64,000 bases of DNA from Pseudooceanicola sp. (GTDB taxonomy: Bacteria > Pseudomonadota > Alphaproteobacteria > Rhodobacterales > Rhodobacteraceae): the NCBI GenBank assembly GCA_002709085.1, contig PAPR01000062.1, forward strand, positions 31,985 to 95,984. The letters are read 5' to 3'. The notes under the pieces are model-generated. The model was given only the letters and a program-made list of their open reading frames with translations, was not told the origin of the DNA and made no database searches. The stretch's first letter is position 1. Each line of letters begins with the position of its first letter. Position numbers and translations under genes: made by a program. This document shows positions 47,189 through 56,398 of this stretch, piece by piece.

Positions 47189-48088
47189 TTAATGCGTCTT
47201 GCCGGCTTTGGCCTCGGTCAGACGCGGGGCCTTGCGGGTCTCGCGGTGCCAGACATAGATTCCTGCGGCCACGACCACAATCGCGCCAACCACGGTCCAG
47301 CGATCTGGGAATTCGTTAAAGATCAACACGCCCCAGAACGTTGCGAAAATCAATCCGCAATAGGTGAAGGGCGCCAGCATTCCGGCTTCGCCGGACGAGA
47401 ACGCACGGATGAACAGGAGTTGTCCCAAGGTGCCCACCCCTGACAACGCCAGCATCAACATGATTGTCACGCCATCTGGCCGATGCCAGTTGAGCACGGC
47501 CAAAATCGTGGTCACGACCGAACCGAGCAGGGCGGCGTAAAAGAGCGAGGTCCAGGGATCCTCGCGATCCCCGACAAACCGGGTCGCCAATGAATAGCCC
47601 GAATAGGATAGCGCTGCCATCAACGGAAAGATCGCCGCCCAGGACATCGCATCGGTGCCCGGCCGGATGATGATCATCGCGCCGACCAGCCCTGCGGCGA
47701 TGCCGATGACGCGTCGCATCCCAAGCTTTTCGCCCAGGAACAGCGCGGCCCCCAGGGTGATCAGCACCGGGTTGATGCCCATGATGGCCGTCGTCTCGGC
47801 CAGGCCGAGAAAGCTGAGGCCGGTAAAGAACGAAGCCGTCGCGCCCAGCAGGAAGACAGAGCGCAGAAATTGGAGACGGGGGTAATGCGTTTTGAGCACA
47901 GACTTGAGGCGTGGCGCCACCAGGATCATTACCAGCACCATCTGTCCGGTGTAGCGCGCCCAGAGCGCCATCGCGGGATTGGAGCGCATACTGATCGCCT
48001 TGGCCAGGGCATCCATGCTGGAGAAACAGAAGATCGCCCCAATCATGAACAGGATCGCGCGGTTCGCGGGCGAAAGGCGGGACCACAT
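47189..48088 (-). CDS. EamA/DMT family transporter 2
   Basis: A 299-residue transporter with about ten helices in two EamA repeats (MIGAIFCFSSMDALAKAISM at the start; GVLIFNEFPDRWTVVGAIVV near the end). S-adenosylmethionine or metabolite export is typical; substrate unknown. It is co-transcribed with the acyltransferase gene. Confidence 0.85.
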   Translation of the reverse strand: MWSRLSPANRAILFMIGAIFCFSSMDALAKAISMRSNPAMALWARYTGQMVLVMILVAPRLKSVLKTHYPRLQFLRSVFLLGATASFFTGLSFLGLAETTAIMGINPVLITLGAALFLGEKLGMRRVIGIAAGLVGAMIIIRPGTDAMSWAAIFPLMAALSYSGYSLATRFVGDREDPWTSLFYAALLGSVVTTILAVLNWHRPDGVTIMLMLALSGVGTLGQLLFIRAFSSGEAGMLAPFTYCGLIFATFWGVLIFNEFPDRWTVVGAIVVVAAGIYVWHRETRKAPRLTEAKAGKTH

Positions 48089-48162
48089 CTATCAGACGGT
48101 CCGGGGCGATGGAGACAGGATCAGCGATAACAGCAGGGAAAGGGGGCAGGGCAGTGGCATCC

Positions 48163-48246
48163 CTCAGCAATAAGCGCCGGGGTAGTGCGAGTCCAGTGCG
48201 GGCAATCGCCGTTTGCCGAGAGACCGGGTGTGTCGTTATTGCTGAG
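48163..48246. repeat. 11-bp terminal inverted repeats, 84-bp element
   Basis: CTCAGCAATAA (48163-48173) is repeated exactly inverted as TTATTGCTGAG (48236-48246), with 62 bp between. There is no obvious target-site duplication. It could be a tiny MITE-like remnant or an operator pair. Confidence 0.45.
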
Positions 48247-48437
48247 GCAAGCGCTGCCATTGGAGGAGCGTCGATGGAGTGTGGCCACTGCCTGAGGCGC
48301 GTTCGACCCAGAGTATTTGGTCAGGGCGAGGCCGGAGCGGTTCGCCGTCTCGGTCGCGATGCTGGCCTTTCTGTTCTGCGGGTCCCCACTTCTCCCGAGG
48401 TCATAGATTTACGAAACCCCGCCTTTGCACATCACAA

Positions 48438-48465
48438 TTGATGACGGTAAAGGAAACTGTATTAC
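48438..48465 (+). promoter_or_regulatory. promoter before the orphan binding protein
   Basis: TTGATG (48438-48443), 16-bp spacer, TATTAC (48460-48465), about 75 bp before the start codon. Confidence 0.45.
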
Positions 48466-48540
48466 ACGCCTATGGGTTGTAACGAGTCATGGGGTAGCGC
48501 ATGCTTCACCCCGACGCCCTCTAACGGCTCGGAGTGCCCC

Positions 48541-49254
48541 ATGACCCAGAAATGCCTGGTCGCACAACTCAGCGTTCTCGCGCCTATTGCGGTGCAACGT
48601 GTCTTTGGCGCGCTGTTGCAGGAATTCACGCTGGACCGGGCGGTCCGCGTGCGCACGGACTTTGACATGAACCGCGATATCGCCCGACGTTTGACCGCCG
48701 GAGAAGCGGTCGACATCGCGATGACGTTGCCGGACTACGTGGCCGATCTGATCGCGGCGGGTCTGGTACATGCGGATACGCATGCGCCCTTCGGTCGGGT
48801 CCCACTGGCTCTGGCGCGCAGCGGCATGCCGCCTGCGGGCATGGTGAATGATGAAACCTCGGTCGTCGCCATGCTGGAAACGGCGCAGTCCATCGCCTAT
48901 GCCGACGGCAGCATCAGCGGCGACCTCTTTCTTGGCGCGCTCGAACTGTTGGGCCTGCGCGACAAGCTCGCGGATCGGTTGCGTCCCATGCCGACGGGTG
49001 AGCCGCTGCTGTCGGCAGCTGCGGGTCACAGTGATCTGGCCGTCGCGCCGATGTCGACGGTGGCCGCAGCCGCCGGCGTGCGAGAATGGGCGGCGTTCCC
49101 CAGCCATCTCGGTACCGATATCGAGATGTCGATGGTCGTGACCAGTCAGGCGAAGGACGTGGCGCAGGCGCGCAAGGTCATTGGATATCTTGGCCATCCG
49201 CGCAACGATTGGCTGCTGAGCGACGCGGGGTTGATGCGGTTTCGCCTGCGCTGA
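48541..49254 (+). CDS. substrate-binding-domain protein (ModA-like) without signal peptide
   Basis: A 237-residue protein with the fold of type 2 periplasmic binding proteins (LVAQLSVLAPIAVQRVFGAL; GEAVDIAMTLPDYVADLIAAG; AAGHSDLAVAPMSTVAAA). No signal peptide or lipobox is seen, and no transporter genes adjoin it. It may be a cytoplasmic sensor or a degenerate receptor. The start at 48541 follows GGAG; an upstream start at 48472 would add 23 unconvincing residues. Confidence 0.7.
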   Translation: MTQKCLVAQLSVLAPIAVQRVFGALLQEFTLDRAVRVRTDFDMNRDIARRLTAGEAVDIAMTLPDYVADLIAAGLVHADTHAPFGRVPLALARSGMPPAGMVNDETSVVAMLETAQSIAYADGSISGDLFLGALELLGLRDKLADRLRPMPTGEPLLSAAAGHSDLAVAPMSTVAAAAGVREWAAFPSHLGTDIEMSMVVTSQAKDVAQARKVIGYLGHPRNDWLLSDAGLMRFRLR

Positions 49255-49305
49255 GGCGGGGCTGATTGGCGCGGGCAGGGATGTCAAATTTCGACGCGGT
49301 TACTC

Positions 49306-49341
49306 GGCCCTTGGCACGCCCGGCGGGGCGTGCCTTGGGCC
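49306..49341. terminator. hairpin between convergent genes
   Basis: GGCCC-TT-GGCACGCC (49306-49320) pairs with GGCGTGCC-TT-GGGCC (49327-49341), with a TT/TT internal loop, between the binding-protein gene and purB. Confidence 0.6.
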
Positions 49342-49359
49342 ACCGGGGGCCTCGCGGGA

Positions 49360-50667
49360 TCAACCCTCGGGGAAGACTCGCGCAAAGATCGTGTCGACAT
49401 GCTTGGTGTGATACCCGAGGTCGAATTTCTCTTCGATTTCCGCCGGGGTCAGTGCCTTCAGGACATCCTCGTCCTTCAACAGCTCTTCCTTGAAATCCGC
49501 GCCTTCTTCCCAGACCTTCATGGCGTTGCGCTGCACCAGTTTGTAGCTGTCCTCGCGGCTGACACCGGCTTGCGTCAGGGCCAGAAGAACCCGCTGGGAC
49601 ATGACCAGCCCTCGGAATTTATTCATATTGGCCAGCATGTTGTCGGGGTAAATCACGAGGTTCTTGATTACCCCTGTCAGGCGGGCCAGCGCGAAATCCA
49701 GCGTGATCGTGGCGTCGGGGCCGATGTTGCGTTCAACCGAGGAATGGCTGATATCGCGCTCATGCCAGAGGGCGACGTTCTCCATCGCCGGGATCGCCAT
49801 TGAGCGCACGAGACGGGCGAGGCCGGTCAGGTTCTCGGTCAGGACCGGGTTGCGCTTGTGCGGCATGGCGGAGGAGCCCTTTTGCCCCTTTGAGAAGAAC
49901 TCCTCGGCCTCCAGAACCTCAGTGCGTTGCATGTGCCGGATTTCGGTCGAGACGTTTTCGATCGAGGAGGCGATCACCCCAAGGGTGGCAAAGAAGGCCG
50001 CGTGACGGTCGCGCGGAATAACCTGCGTGCTGATCGGTTCGGGCACGAGGCCCAGCTTGTCGCAGACGTGCTCTTCGACCGCCGGGTCGATGTTGGCGAA
50101 TGTGCCGACAGCGCCGGAGATCGCGCCGGTCGCAATCTCGGCGCGCGCATCGCGCATGCGGCTGAGATTGCGATCCATCTCGGCGTAGAACCGCGCGAAG
50201 GTCAGCCCCATGGTGGTCGGCTCGGCGTGAATGCCGTGGCTGCGCCCGATACGCACGGTGTCCTTATGCTCATAGGCGCGGGCCTTCAGCGCCGCGAGCA
50301 AACCTTCGAGGTCGGCGATCAGGATGTCGGCGGCGCGCGTGAGCTGCACGTTGAAGCAAGTGTCGAGCACGTCCGAAGAGGTCATCCCCTGATGCACAAA
50401 CCGCGCCTCGTCCGCGCCGACGTGTTCAGCGAGGTGGGTGAGAAAGGCGATAACATCGTGTTTCGTCACGGCCTCGATCTCGTCGATCCGGGCGACGTCG
50501 AATTCCACATCCTTGGCCTTCCAGACCGCATCGGCATTCGCACGCGGGATCACCCCGAGGTCGGCCATCGCGTCGCAGGCGTGCGCCTCGATCTCGTACC
50601 AGATGCGAAACTTGGTGGCGGGCGACCAGATGGCAACCATGTCGGGACGGGAATAGCGAGGGATCAT
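49360..50667 (-). CDS. purB: adenylosuccinate lyase
   Basis: Acts twice in purine synthesis, on SAICAR and adenylosuccinate. The 435-residue fumarase-superfamily enzyme has the signature KGSSAMPHKRNPVLTENL, TSSDVLDTCFNVQLTRA and RSHGIHAEPTTMG. The start MIPRYSRPDMV is standard for the bacterial class and is preceded by GGAGAACCCC. Confidence 0.97.
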   Translation of the reverse strand: MIPRYSRPDMVAIWSPATKFRIWYEIEAHACDAMADLGVIPRANADAVWKAKDVEFDVARIDEIEAVTKHDVIAFLTHLAEHVGADEARFVHQGMTSSDVLDTCFNVQLTRAADILIADLEGLLAALKARAYEHKDTVRIGRSHGIHAEPTTMGLTFARFYAEMDRNLSRMRDARAEIATGAISGAVGTFANIDPAVEEHVCDKLGLVPEPISTQVIPRDRHAAFFATLGVIASSIENVSTEIRHMQRTEVLEAEEFFSKGQKGSSAMPHKRNPVLTENLTGLARLVRSMAIPAMENVALWHERDISHSSVERNIGPDATITLDFALARLTGVIKNLVIYPDNMLANMNKFRGLVMSQRVLLALTQAGVSREDSYKLVQRNAMKVWEEGADFKEELLKDEDVLKALTPAEIEEKFDLGYHTKHVDTIFARVFPEG

Positions 50668-50835
50668 GGGGTTCTCCTACATGGACGGGATGATCTAGGC
50701 ACGCAGCCGGGAAGGGGCAGGGGTCTGGCATAAGGGGCCGGGTTGCGCGCGTCTTAGCCTCGGGGCATCAGGGGGACAAGAGCGGAGCGGGGCGGTCAAG
50801 TGCCGCGCCCCGGACGGAACCCCAAGGGGACGGCG

Positions 50836-51243
50836 ATGCAGTTGAGCGATTTTGAGGGCCGGTGGCTGTTGACCCGGCTGGTGGAGAATGCCGACGGGAC
50901 GCGGGCGCATTTCGACGGCATCGCGACCTTTTCGCCGGGCGAAGGCGGGCTGATCCTGCTGGAAGAGGGCCACATGTCAGTGCCCGGACAGCCGAAAATG
51001 CGCGCCGCACGACGCTATTTCTGGCGACAGGAGGCCGAAGGGATGGCCGTCCATTTTGACGACAACCGGCCATTTCACATCATCGGGCCGGGTGATTGCC
51101 CGCAGGCGCGTCACGATTGCGCGCCGGATCTCTACCGCGTGAGCTATGATTTCTCCGATCCGCCGGGATGGCGGACGACATGGCGCGTCACTGGCCCGCG
51201 CAAGGATTACCGCATGTACACCCATTACGTGCCTGAGCCGTGA
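50836..51243 (+). CDS. DUF6314 family protein
   Basis: A 135-residue cytoplasmic protein with beta-rich composition (FEGRWLLTRLVENADG, RAARRYFWRQEAEGMAVHFD, YRVSYDFSDPPGWRTTWRV). It resembles the DUF6314 family of alphaproteobacteria, whose function is unknown; a lipocalin-like binding role is conceivable. The start at 50836 follows AAGGGGA. It is divergent from purB. Confidence 0.65.
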   Translation: MQLSDFEGRWLLTRLVENADGTRAHFDGIATFSPGEGGLILLEEGHMSVPGQPKMRAARRYFWRQEAEGMAVHFDDNRPFHIIGPGDCPQARHDCAPDLYRVSYDFSDPPGWRTTWRVTGPRKDYRMYTHYVPEP

Positions 51244-51290
51244 CACCAGAGGCCATGCACGCAAGCCGTGCGGGTGCGTTACTTAACAGA

Positions 51291-51329
51291 TTTGCAAGTG
51301 AGACCGGTTTGCAAAAGCAAAGTTTGCAA
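51291..51329. promoter_or_regulatory. cluster of three TTTGCAA motifs upstream of bioY
   Basis: TTTGCAA occurs at 51291, 51308 and 51323 (17 and 15 bp apart), with a reversed TTTGC/GCAAA arrangement inside. It lies about 100 bp before the bioY start and may be an operator array. No BioR-type box is seen. Confidence 0.4.
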
Positions 51330-51422
51330 CTTTCCCGGCAGCGATCGTCACGCGGCGCTTGCGATTCCATCCGGGCTGAGGCATCACAATCTGGACAATT
51401 TTTAAAAACCCCGGAGTACAAG

Positions 51423-52028
51423 ATGTCCGAGACCACAACCCCCAGAGTTCTGAGCGAGGCCTTTGGCCCGACCGAAGGTACCGCACTGCGGCTGAAGCAG
51501 GCTGCGCTTGTCGTCGCCGGGATCGCGCTGCTGGCGATCTGTGCCAAGATCAAAGTGCCGGTCCCCGGCTCTCCGGTTGCCGTCGGCATGGGCACCTTTG
51601 CCGTGCTGACCATCGGCGCCGCCTATGGCGCGCGTCTGGGTCTGGTGACGATTGCAGGCTACATGCTGATCGGCATGCTGGGCTTTGATATCTTTCAATC
51701 CTCGACGAACGAGCTGAACGGCGTTCAGTACATGATGGGCGGCACCGGCGGCTATCTGGTGGGCTATGTCATGGCGACGGTGCTCTTGGGTGTGCTGGCA
51801 CAGCGCGGCTGGGATCGCTCGGTTCTGTGGATGGCGCTGGCGATGCTCTTGGGCAATATCCTGCTCTACATTCCGGGCCTTGCATGGCTGGGCGCTCTCT
51901 ACGGTCTCGACAAGCCGATCCTGGCATGGGGCCTGACACCCTTTATCGTCGGCGACGTGCTGAAGCTGGCCCTCGCCGCGCTGGTCCTGCCGGCAGCCTG
52001 GAAGCTGGTGGGCCGCGCCCGCGGCTGA
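51423..52028 (+). CDS. bioY: biotin transporter BioY
   Basis: Substrate-binding membrane subunit (ECF S component) for biotin uptake. The 201-residue protein has six helices and family motifs AKIKVPVPGSPVAVGMGTFA, GGTGGYLVGYVMA and LLYIPGLAWLGALYG. No bioMN energising genes are adjacent; solitary BioY can work with modules elsewhere or alone. The start at 51423 follows CCGGAG. A strong terminator follows. Confidence 0.92.
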   Translation: MSETTTPRVLSEAFGPTEGTALRLKQAALVVAGIALLAICAKIKVPVPGSPVAVGMGTFAVLTIGAAYGARLGLVTIAGYMLIGMLGFDIFQSSTNELNGVQYMMGGTGGYLVGYVMATVLLGVLAQRGWDRSVLWMALAMLLGNILLYIPGLAWLGALYGLDKPILAWGLTPFIVGDVLKLALAALVLPAAWKLVGRARG

Positions 52029-52050
52029 TCCACAGTCAGCATCGAAATTC

Positions 52051-52081
52051 AAAGGCGCGTCCCTCGGGGCGCGCCTTTTTT
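52051..52081 (+). terminator. rho-independent terminator after bioY
   Basis: AAAGGCGCG (52051-52059) pairs with CGCGCCTTT (52070-52078), then TTT. Confidence 0.9.
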
Positions 52082-52434
52082 GCGCGTTATGGCTGGGCGA
52101 ATGGCTATAGCCGAACTGAATGGGGCAGGGGCGCTGGCCCGGATGCGGCAGCGTTGCAGCGCCGGAACGAGCGGAGTCGCGGCTGGATCCGGGCACCAGG
52201 GTGATACCGAACCGAACTGGAGCCTGCCGAGATACCGCAGGATTGGGACCCTAAGGGGGCACCGGACCGGAGCCTATCGGGACGCCCAGGACCGGAACAC
52301 CTAAACCTGGCACCGACCGGAGCCTCGGGTTCTCTGACAAGGGATGGATAGGCTGCACGCCGGACCAGCGGTCATTCTGACCCCCGCATCGAACGCAGGT
52401 CCAGAGAACAGATTAAACAAGCTCGGAGGCCCGC
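52082..52434. other. gene-free region with degenerate 50-bp periodicity
   Basis: No convincing gene. GGAGCCT occurs at 52219, 52269 and 52319, exactly 50 bp apart, with looser similarity around each (ACCGGACCGG before, CTAA near the end of two units). It appears to be a decayed tandem repeat. Confidence 0.45.
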
Positions 52435-53757
52435 TTATACGGCCTGCAGGGGCCGGATCTTCAGACGGGTGATGCGATTGTCCTTGCGCGTCAGGACTTC
52501 GAACCGAAACCCGTGGAAGGAAAAGACCTGGCCCGCGTTGGGGATCATCTGTGCTTCGTGGATGACCAGACCGGCAATGGTGTTGGCCTCCTCGTCCGGT
52601 AGCGACCAGTCCATCGCGCGGTTGAGGTCGCGGATCGTCATCGCGCCGTCGACGACATATTGCCCGTCATCGGTGTGGCGGACAGCATGTTCGGCATCGG
52701 CGTCAAATTCATCGGTGATTTCGCCGACGATCTCTTCGAGAATGTCTTCCAGCGTCAGCAGGCCTCGCAGCGCACCATATTCATCGACGACCAGCGCGAA
52801 ATGGGTGCGCGAATTCAGGAACTGGCGCATCTGTTCGTCCAGCGTCGTGGTTTCGGGTACGAAATAGGGTTCCGTCGTCACGTCGGTGATCTTGAAGTCG
52901 GTCAGGGCCTCGGTCAGCGGGCGGTCCGAAACGCTCGACATCTTGTGCATCGCGCGCAGCAGGTCCTTGGCATGGATGATCCCGATGATGTTCTCGGGAT
53001 CACCGCGATAGACGGGCAGGCGGGTATGGTTGGATTGCAGACATTGGGCGAGGATGTCCTCGATCGGGGTTTCGGCATCGACCATTTCGATCCGCGAGCG
53101 GTGCAGCATGATCTCTTCGACGAAGCGGTCCGAGAGGTCGAGCGCGCCGAGGATCCGATCACGGTCCTCCTTCTCTACCACTCCTTCGGAATGGCCCAGT
53201 TGCAGCGCGCCCGCAATCTCTTCGCGCACGGCGAGGATGCGGCTGTCGGGATCGGCCTGCACGCCAAACACCCGCAGCACCGCGCGCACCAGCACCCGGA
53301 TGGCGGAGACCAGCGGGGAGAAGACCGTCACGATGATCTGGATCGGCAGCGAGACGCCGGCGGCGGCCTTTTCGGCATTGGTGATCGCATAGGTCTTGGG
53401 CAGCACCTCGGCAAAGATCAGCACCAGCGCGGTCATCACCAGCGTGGCGAGGGCAACACCGCTGTCGCCGAAGACCCGAGTAAACATCGCCGTCGCCAGT
53501 GAAGTCGCGAGGATATTGACGAGGTTGTTGCCCAGGAGAACCGAGCCGATGAGCCGCTCGTTATCCTCGGTGATCGCGAGAGCCCGCTCGGCGCCATGCG
53601 AGCCCTTGTCAGCCTGGCTGCGCAGCTTGCCGCGCGACGCGGCCGTCAGCGCCGTCTCAGAGCCGGAAAAGAAGGCAGACAGCACCAGCAGACCGATGAT
53701 CGCGGCGGAGGTCAGCCAAAAGGCCATGTCGAGTTGAGAGAAAAAGGTTTCGGTCAT
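52435..53757 (-). CDS. CorC/HlyC-type membrane protein (DUF21-CBS-CorC)
   Basis: A 440-residue inner-membrane protein linked to magnesium/cobalt efflux in relatives. Three helices of the DUF21 domain (AFFSGSETALTAASRGKLR) come first, then paired CBS domains (HRSRIEMVDAETPIEDILAQ, LVVDEYGALRGLLTLEDI) and a C-terminal CorC domain. It follows xerD by 83 bp in the same direction. Confidence 0.88.
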   Translation of the reverse strand: MTETFFSQLDMAFWLTSAAIIGLLVLSAFFSGSETALTAASRGKLRSQADKGSHGAERALAITEDNERLIGSVLLGNNLVNILATSLATAMFTRVFGDSGVALATLVMTALVLIFAEVLPKTYAITNAEKAAAGVSLPIQIIVTVFSPLVSAIRVLVRAVLRVFGVQADPDSRILAVREEIAGALQLGHSEGVVEKEDRDRILGALDLSDRFVEEIMLHRSRIEMVDAETPIEDILAQCLQSNHTRLPVYRGDPENIIGIIHAKDLLRAMHKMSSVSDRPLTEALTDFKITDVTTEPYFVPETTTLDEQMRQFLNSRTHFALVVDEYGALRGLLTLEDILEEIVGEITDEFDADAEHAVRHTDDGQYVVDGAMTIRDLNRAMDWSLPDEEANTIAGLVIHEAQMIPNAGQVFSFHGFRFEVLTRKDNRITRLKIRPLQAV

Positions 53758-53840
53758 GTCGCCCTCGGTGGTTCGCAGGGGTTATGCGGCGGCGCGGGCG
53801 TCTCTTCAAGCGATTGCAGGGTCCTTGGGCTATTCGGCGA

Positions 53841-54770
53841 CTATTTCGGGCGGTTGAGGGGGTGATGATTTTCCACGAGGTCGCGCAGGCGGTGTTCCAG
53901 AACATGGGTGTAAATCTCGGTCGTGGCGAGGTCTGCGTGACCCAGCAGGGTCTGGATCGCCCGCAGATCGGCACCGTTTTCCAGCAGATGCGTCGCGAAG
54001 GCATGGCGCAGGGTGTGGGGCGTGACCTTGGCGGGCGAGACACCGGCGGCGACCGCGATCTCCTTGATCAGGATATAGAACCGATGGCGGGTCAGATGCC
54101 CCTCGGCGGCGCGCGAGGGAAAGAGCTGGCGCGACAGCGCCGTACCGCGTGGGCGGGCGTCGTCCTGCGCATCGCGTTCCGCCAGCCACGCGGCCAACGC
54201 CTCGCGCGCAGGGGGGGACAGGGGGACCATGCGCTCCTTCCCGCCCTTACCGCGGATCAGCAGCATACGCGGATCGCCGCGCGCGGCGGCAATCGGCAGC
54301 GAGACCAGCTCACTGACCCGCATGCCGGTCGCGTAGAGCAGTTCCATCAGGCAGGTGTTGCGCAGGCGGTCCTGCGGATTGCGTCCCTGCGTGCGCGCGG
54401 CGTCGAGCAGGTCGCTGACCTCCTGGGTGCTCAGCGTCTTGGGCAGGCGCTTGGCCCGACCGGGGCCGCGGATCTCGATGGCGGGATTGTCCTTGCGCCA
54501 GCCCTCCTCAAAGGCAAATCGGTAAATCTGGCGGATGGCCGACAGGCGGCGTGCACGGGTCGCCTGAGACAGGCCCTGCGCGTCGCAGTGGGTCAGATAC
54601 GCCTCGACCATCTGGCGGTCGGCGGCGTCCATCTCATGGCCACGATGGGCCAGCCAGTCCGCGTAATCCACGAGGTCGCGCCCGTAGGCGAGCAAGGTGT
54701 TCTGGGCGGCACCGGATTCGGCAGCCTGCGCATCGAGGAAGGTTGAGATCCAGCGATGCGAGAGGCTCAC
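53841..54770 (-). CDS. xerD: tyrosine recombinase XerD
   Basis: With XerC resolves chromosome dimers at dif. The 309-residue protein has the N-terminal SAM-like domain and the catalytic residues Arg in ATGMRVSELVSL, Lys in GKGGKERMVPLS, HTLRHAFATHLL, LGHADLATT and the nucleophile Tyr in EIYTHV. The GTG start overlaps the preceding gene by 4 bp. The aroK neighbour is typical of Rhodobacteraceae. Confidence 0.95.
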   Translation of the reverse strand: MSLSHRWISTFLDAQAAESGAAQNTLLAYGRDLVDYADWLAHRGHEMDAADRQMVEAYLTHCDAQGLSQATRARRLSAIRQIYRFAFEEGWRKDNPAIEIRGPGRAKRLPKTLSTQEVSDLLDAARTQGRNPQDRLRNTCLMELLYATGMRVSELVSLPIAAARGDPRMLLIRGKGGKERMVPLSPPAREALAAWLAERDAQDDARPRGTALSRQLFPSRAAEGHLTRHRFYILIKEIAVAAGVSPAKVTPHTLRHAFATHLLENGADLRAIQTLLGHADLATTEIYTHVLEHRLRDLVENHHPLNRPK

Positions 54771-56398
54771 AGCCTTTGCTCCAGGATCATCAGTTGCAGC
54801 GCGGCGCGACGGGCGGAATCCTCCAGCCCGACGGCGCGGAGGGTGGCGAGAGCAGGGGCGATATCCTTGGTTTCGCCCTGGGCCGCGCGGGCGTAGTAGG
54901 TCATGGCGATCAGCACCGCTTCGCCCAACCGGCCCTGCTGCAGCACAGCGCGCAAGGTGGGGGGGATCGCCGCGTCGGGGGCAAACCCGCGGGTGATGGC
55001 TGCGGCAATCAGGTCGGGTGCTGTTGCCTCGCCGGGGCGGCCGCTGGCGAGCGCGGCGAGGTAGGCCTCGCGCGGAGTGCGCTTGGCCAGACCTTGCGCC
55101 AGCGCCTCATATTCCGGCGACAACAATGCGACATCGAACGCGGTGCGCGCCGCTGCATCGGTCAGTGGCATTCCCGCCAATGTCGCCCCCCAGAGCCGCG
55201 CGAAGGGCAGTTCCAGTTCGGCCTGGCGGATGGCCGACCAGGCATTCGGCAGGACCGATTGCACCGCGCCAGGGTCCTGAGCGCTCAACGCGCGGTCCAG
55301 TTGCTGGAGCAGGTCGACGCGATCCCACAGCCCCCCCGATGCGGCGGGCCGTCGGTCGGTGTAAATTCCCAGCAGCCGGTTTTCCGCCAAAGCACCGGTG
55401 CGCGCGAGCCGCTCCGCGGCCTCAATCTCGGCCCGCCAGCCGGAGATGCCGCGCAGGTCGGCCATGGCATAGGCACGCGGCAACCCGGCAGAGGGCAGTG
55501 GCGTGCCGATGGATTCCGCCAACCGAAAGGCCAGCGGCGTCATCTCGGCAGGGGGCGGCATCGGCGGAGTCTCTTCGGCCAGTTCCGGATCGAGGTAAAG
55601 GCGCAGCAATCTGTCCTCGGCCTTTGGCAACAACCCGAGCGCGGAGGCCCCGCCATAGGTCAGCGCCGCCGTGTCCCAATCGCCCAAACGGGCGCGGCAA
55701 AAGGCAAGCGCGGTGATTGAGGGAGCGAGCGTGGGCTGTTCTGTCATCGTGGCGCAGGCGGCGTTTTCCTCGCCCGACAGCAGCGACAGATCGAACCAGC
55801 GGGCAAAGACCTCGGGGCTGGCTGTCGGACCGGCGCGTTCGATCAGTGCCATCGCCGGCTCTACCGCGCCCAGATCGGTCAGGCGGTCGATGCGCGTCAA
55901 TAGGAACGCGGTCCCGTCCCTGTCGTCGCCCGGCGGATCGCTTTCGGCCAGCAAGAGCGTGTAAAGCAACGATTGCATCGCGGGCAGATGACTGACGTCC
56001 AGACCGCTTAGCAGCCTGTTGAGGGCCGCCGTGCGCGATGTCTGCCAAAGGGTCGGCGGCAGCCCGGTGACCGAACGCGGCAGCAAACCCACCGCGCCGA
56101 TTTGCGCCTCGTCAAGCGACCGGGTCGTGACCTCGGGGACCACCACCGCACTGGCGACCGGTGATTCATTGACCGGCCCGGACGCGCCGGGGGGGCTGCG
56201 CAATGAGGGCGCCCTGCGTGTCGCCGCAGAGCCGGGCTGCGCCGCCGGTTGCGGCGTGTCGGGAAATGCGGCCAGACCATCGCGATGATCCAGCCAGTTG
56301 ATGGCGGACATCGGGTCACTGGCGCGCCCTGATGCACCGGCGACAATCAGCGCCGCGCAGAGCGCCAATCGGTGGAATGCCGCCGATCTATTTCGCAT
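54767..56398 (-). CDS. large exported protein of unknown function
   Basis: A 543-residue protein with a likely N-terminal signal (MRNRSAAFHRLALCAALIVA). A Pro/Ala-rich linker follows, then a long alpha-helical region suggestive of TPR-like or solenoid repeats (LLSGLDVSHLPAMQSLLYTL; LADLGAV-type turns). No catalytic motif is seen. The start at 56398 overlaps the small upstream gene by 11 bp, and the end overlaps xerD by 4 bp, so all three are coupled. Similar genes sit upstream of xerD in relatives, but I cannot name them. Confidence 0.75.
   Translation of the reverse strand: MRNRSAAFHRLALCAALIVAGASGRASDPMSAINWLDHRDGLAAFPDTPQPAAQPGSAATRRAPSLRSPPGASGPVNESPVASAVVVPEVTTRSLDEAQIGAVGLLPRSVTGLPPTLWQTSRTAALNRLLSGLDVSHLPAMQSLLYTLLLAESDPPGDDRDGTAFLLTRIDRLTDLGAVEPAMALIERAGPTASPEVFARWFDLSLLSGEENAACATMTEQPTLAPSITALAFCRARLGDWDTAALTYGGASALGLLPKAEDRLLRLYLDPELAEETPPMPPPAEMTPLAFRLAESIGTPLPSAGLPRAYAMADLRGISGWRAEIEAAERLARTGALAENRLLGIYTDRRPAASGGLWDRVDLLQQLDRALSAQDPGAVQSVLPNAWSAIRQAELELPFARLWGATLAGMPLTDAAARTAFDVALLSPEYEALAQGLAKRTPREAYLAALASGRPGEATAPDLIAAAITRGFAPDAAIPPTLRAVLQQGRLGEAVLIAMTYYARAAQGETKDIAPALATLRAVGLEDSARRAALQLMILEQRL

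Larger units (their letters stand above)
48089..48540. other. intergenic region with inverted repeat and promoter
   Basis: A 452-bp gap between divergent genes. It contains the inverted repeat at 48163-48246 and a promoter-like pair at 48438-48465. No convincing gene seen. Confidence 0.5.

Noticed and set aside
51244..51422. BioR box upstream of bioY
   Set aside because: No TTAT-n2-ATAA palindrome is present; only the TTTGCAA cluster was found.
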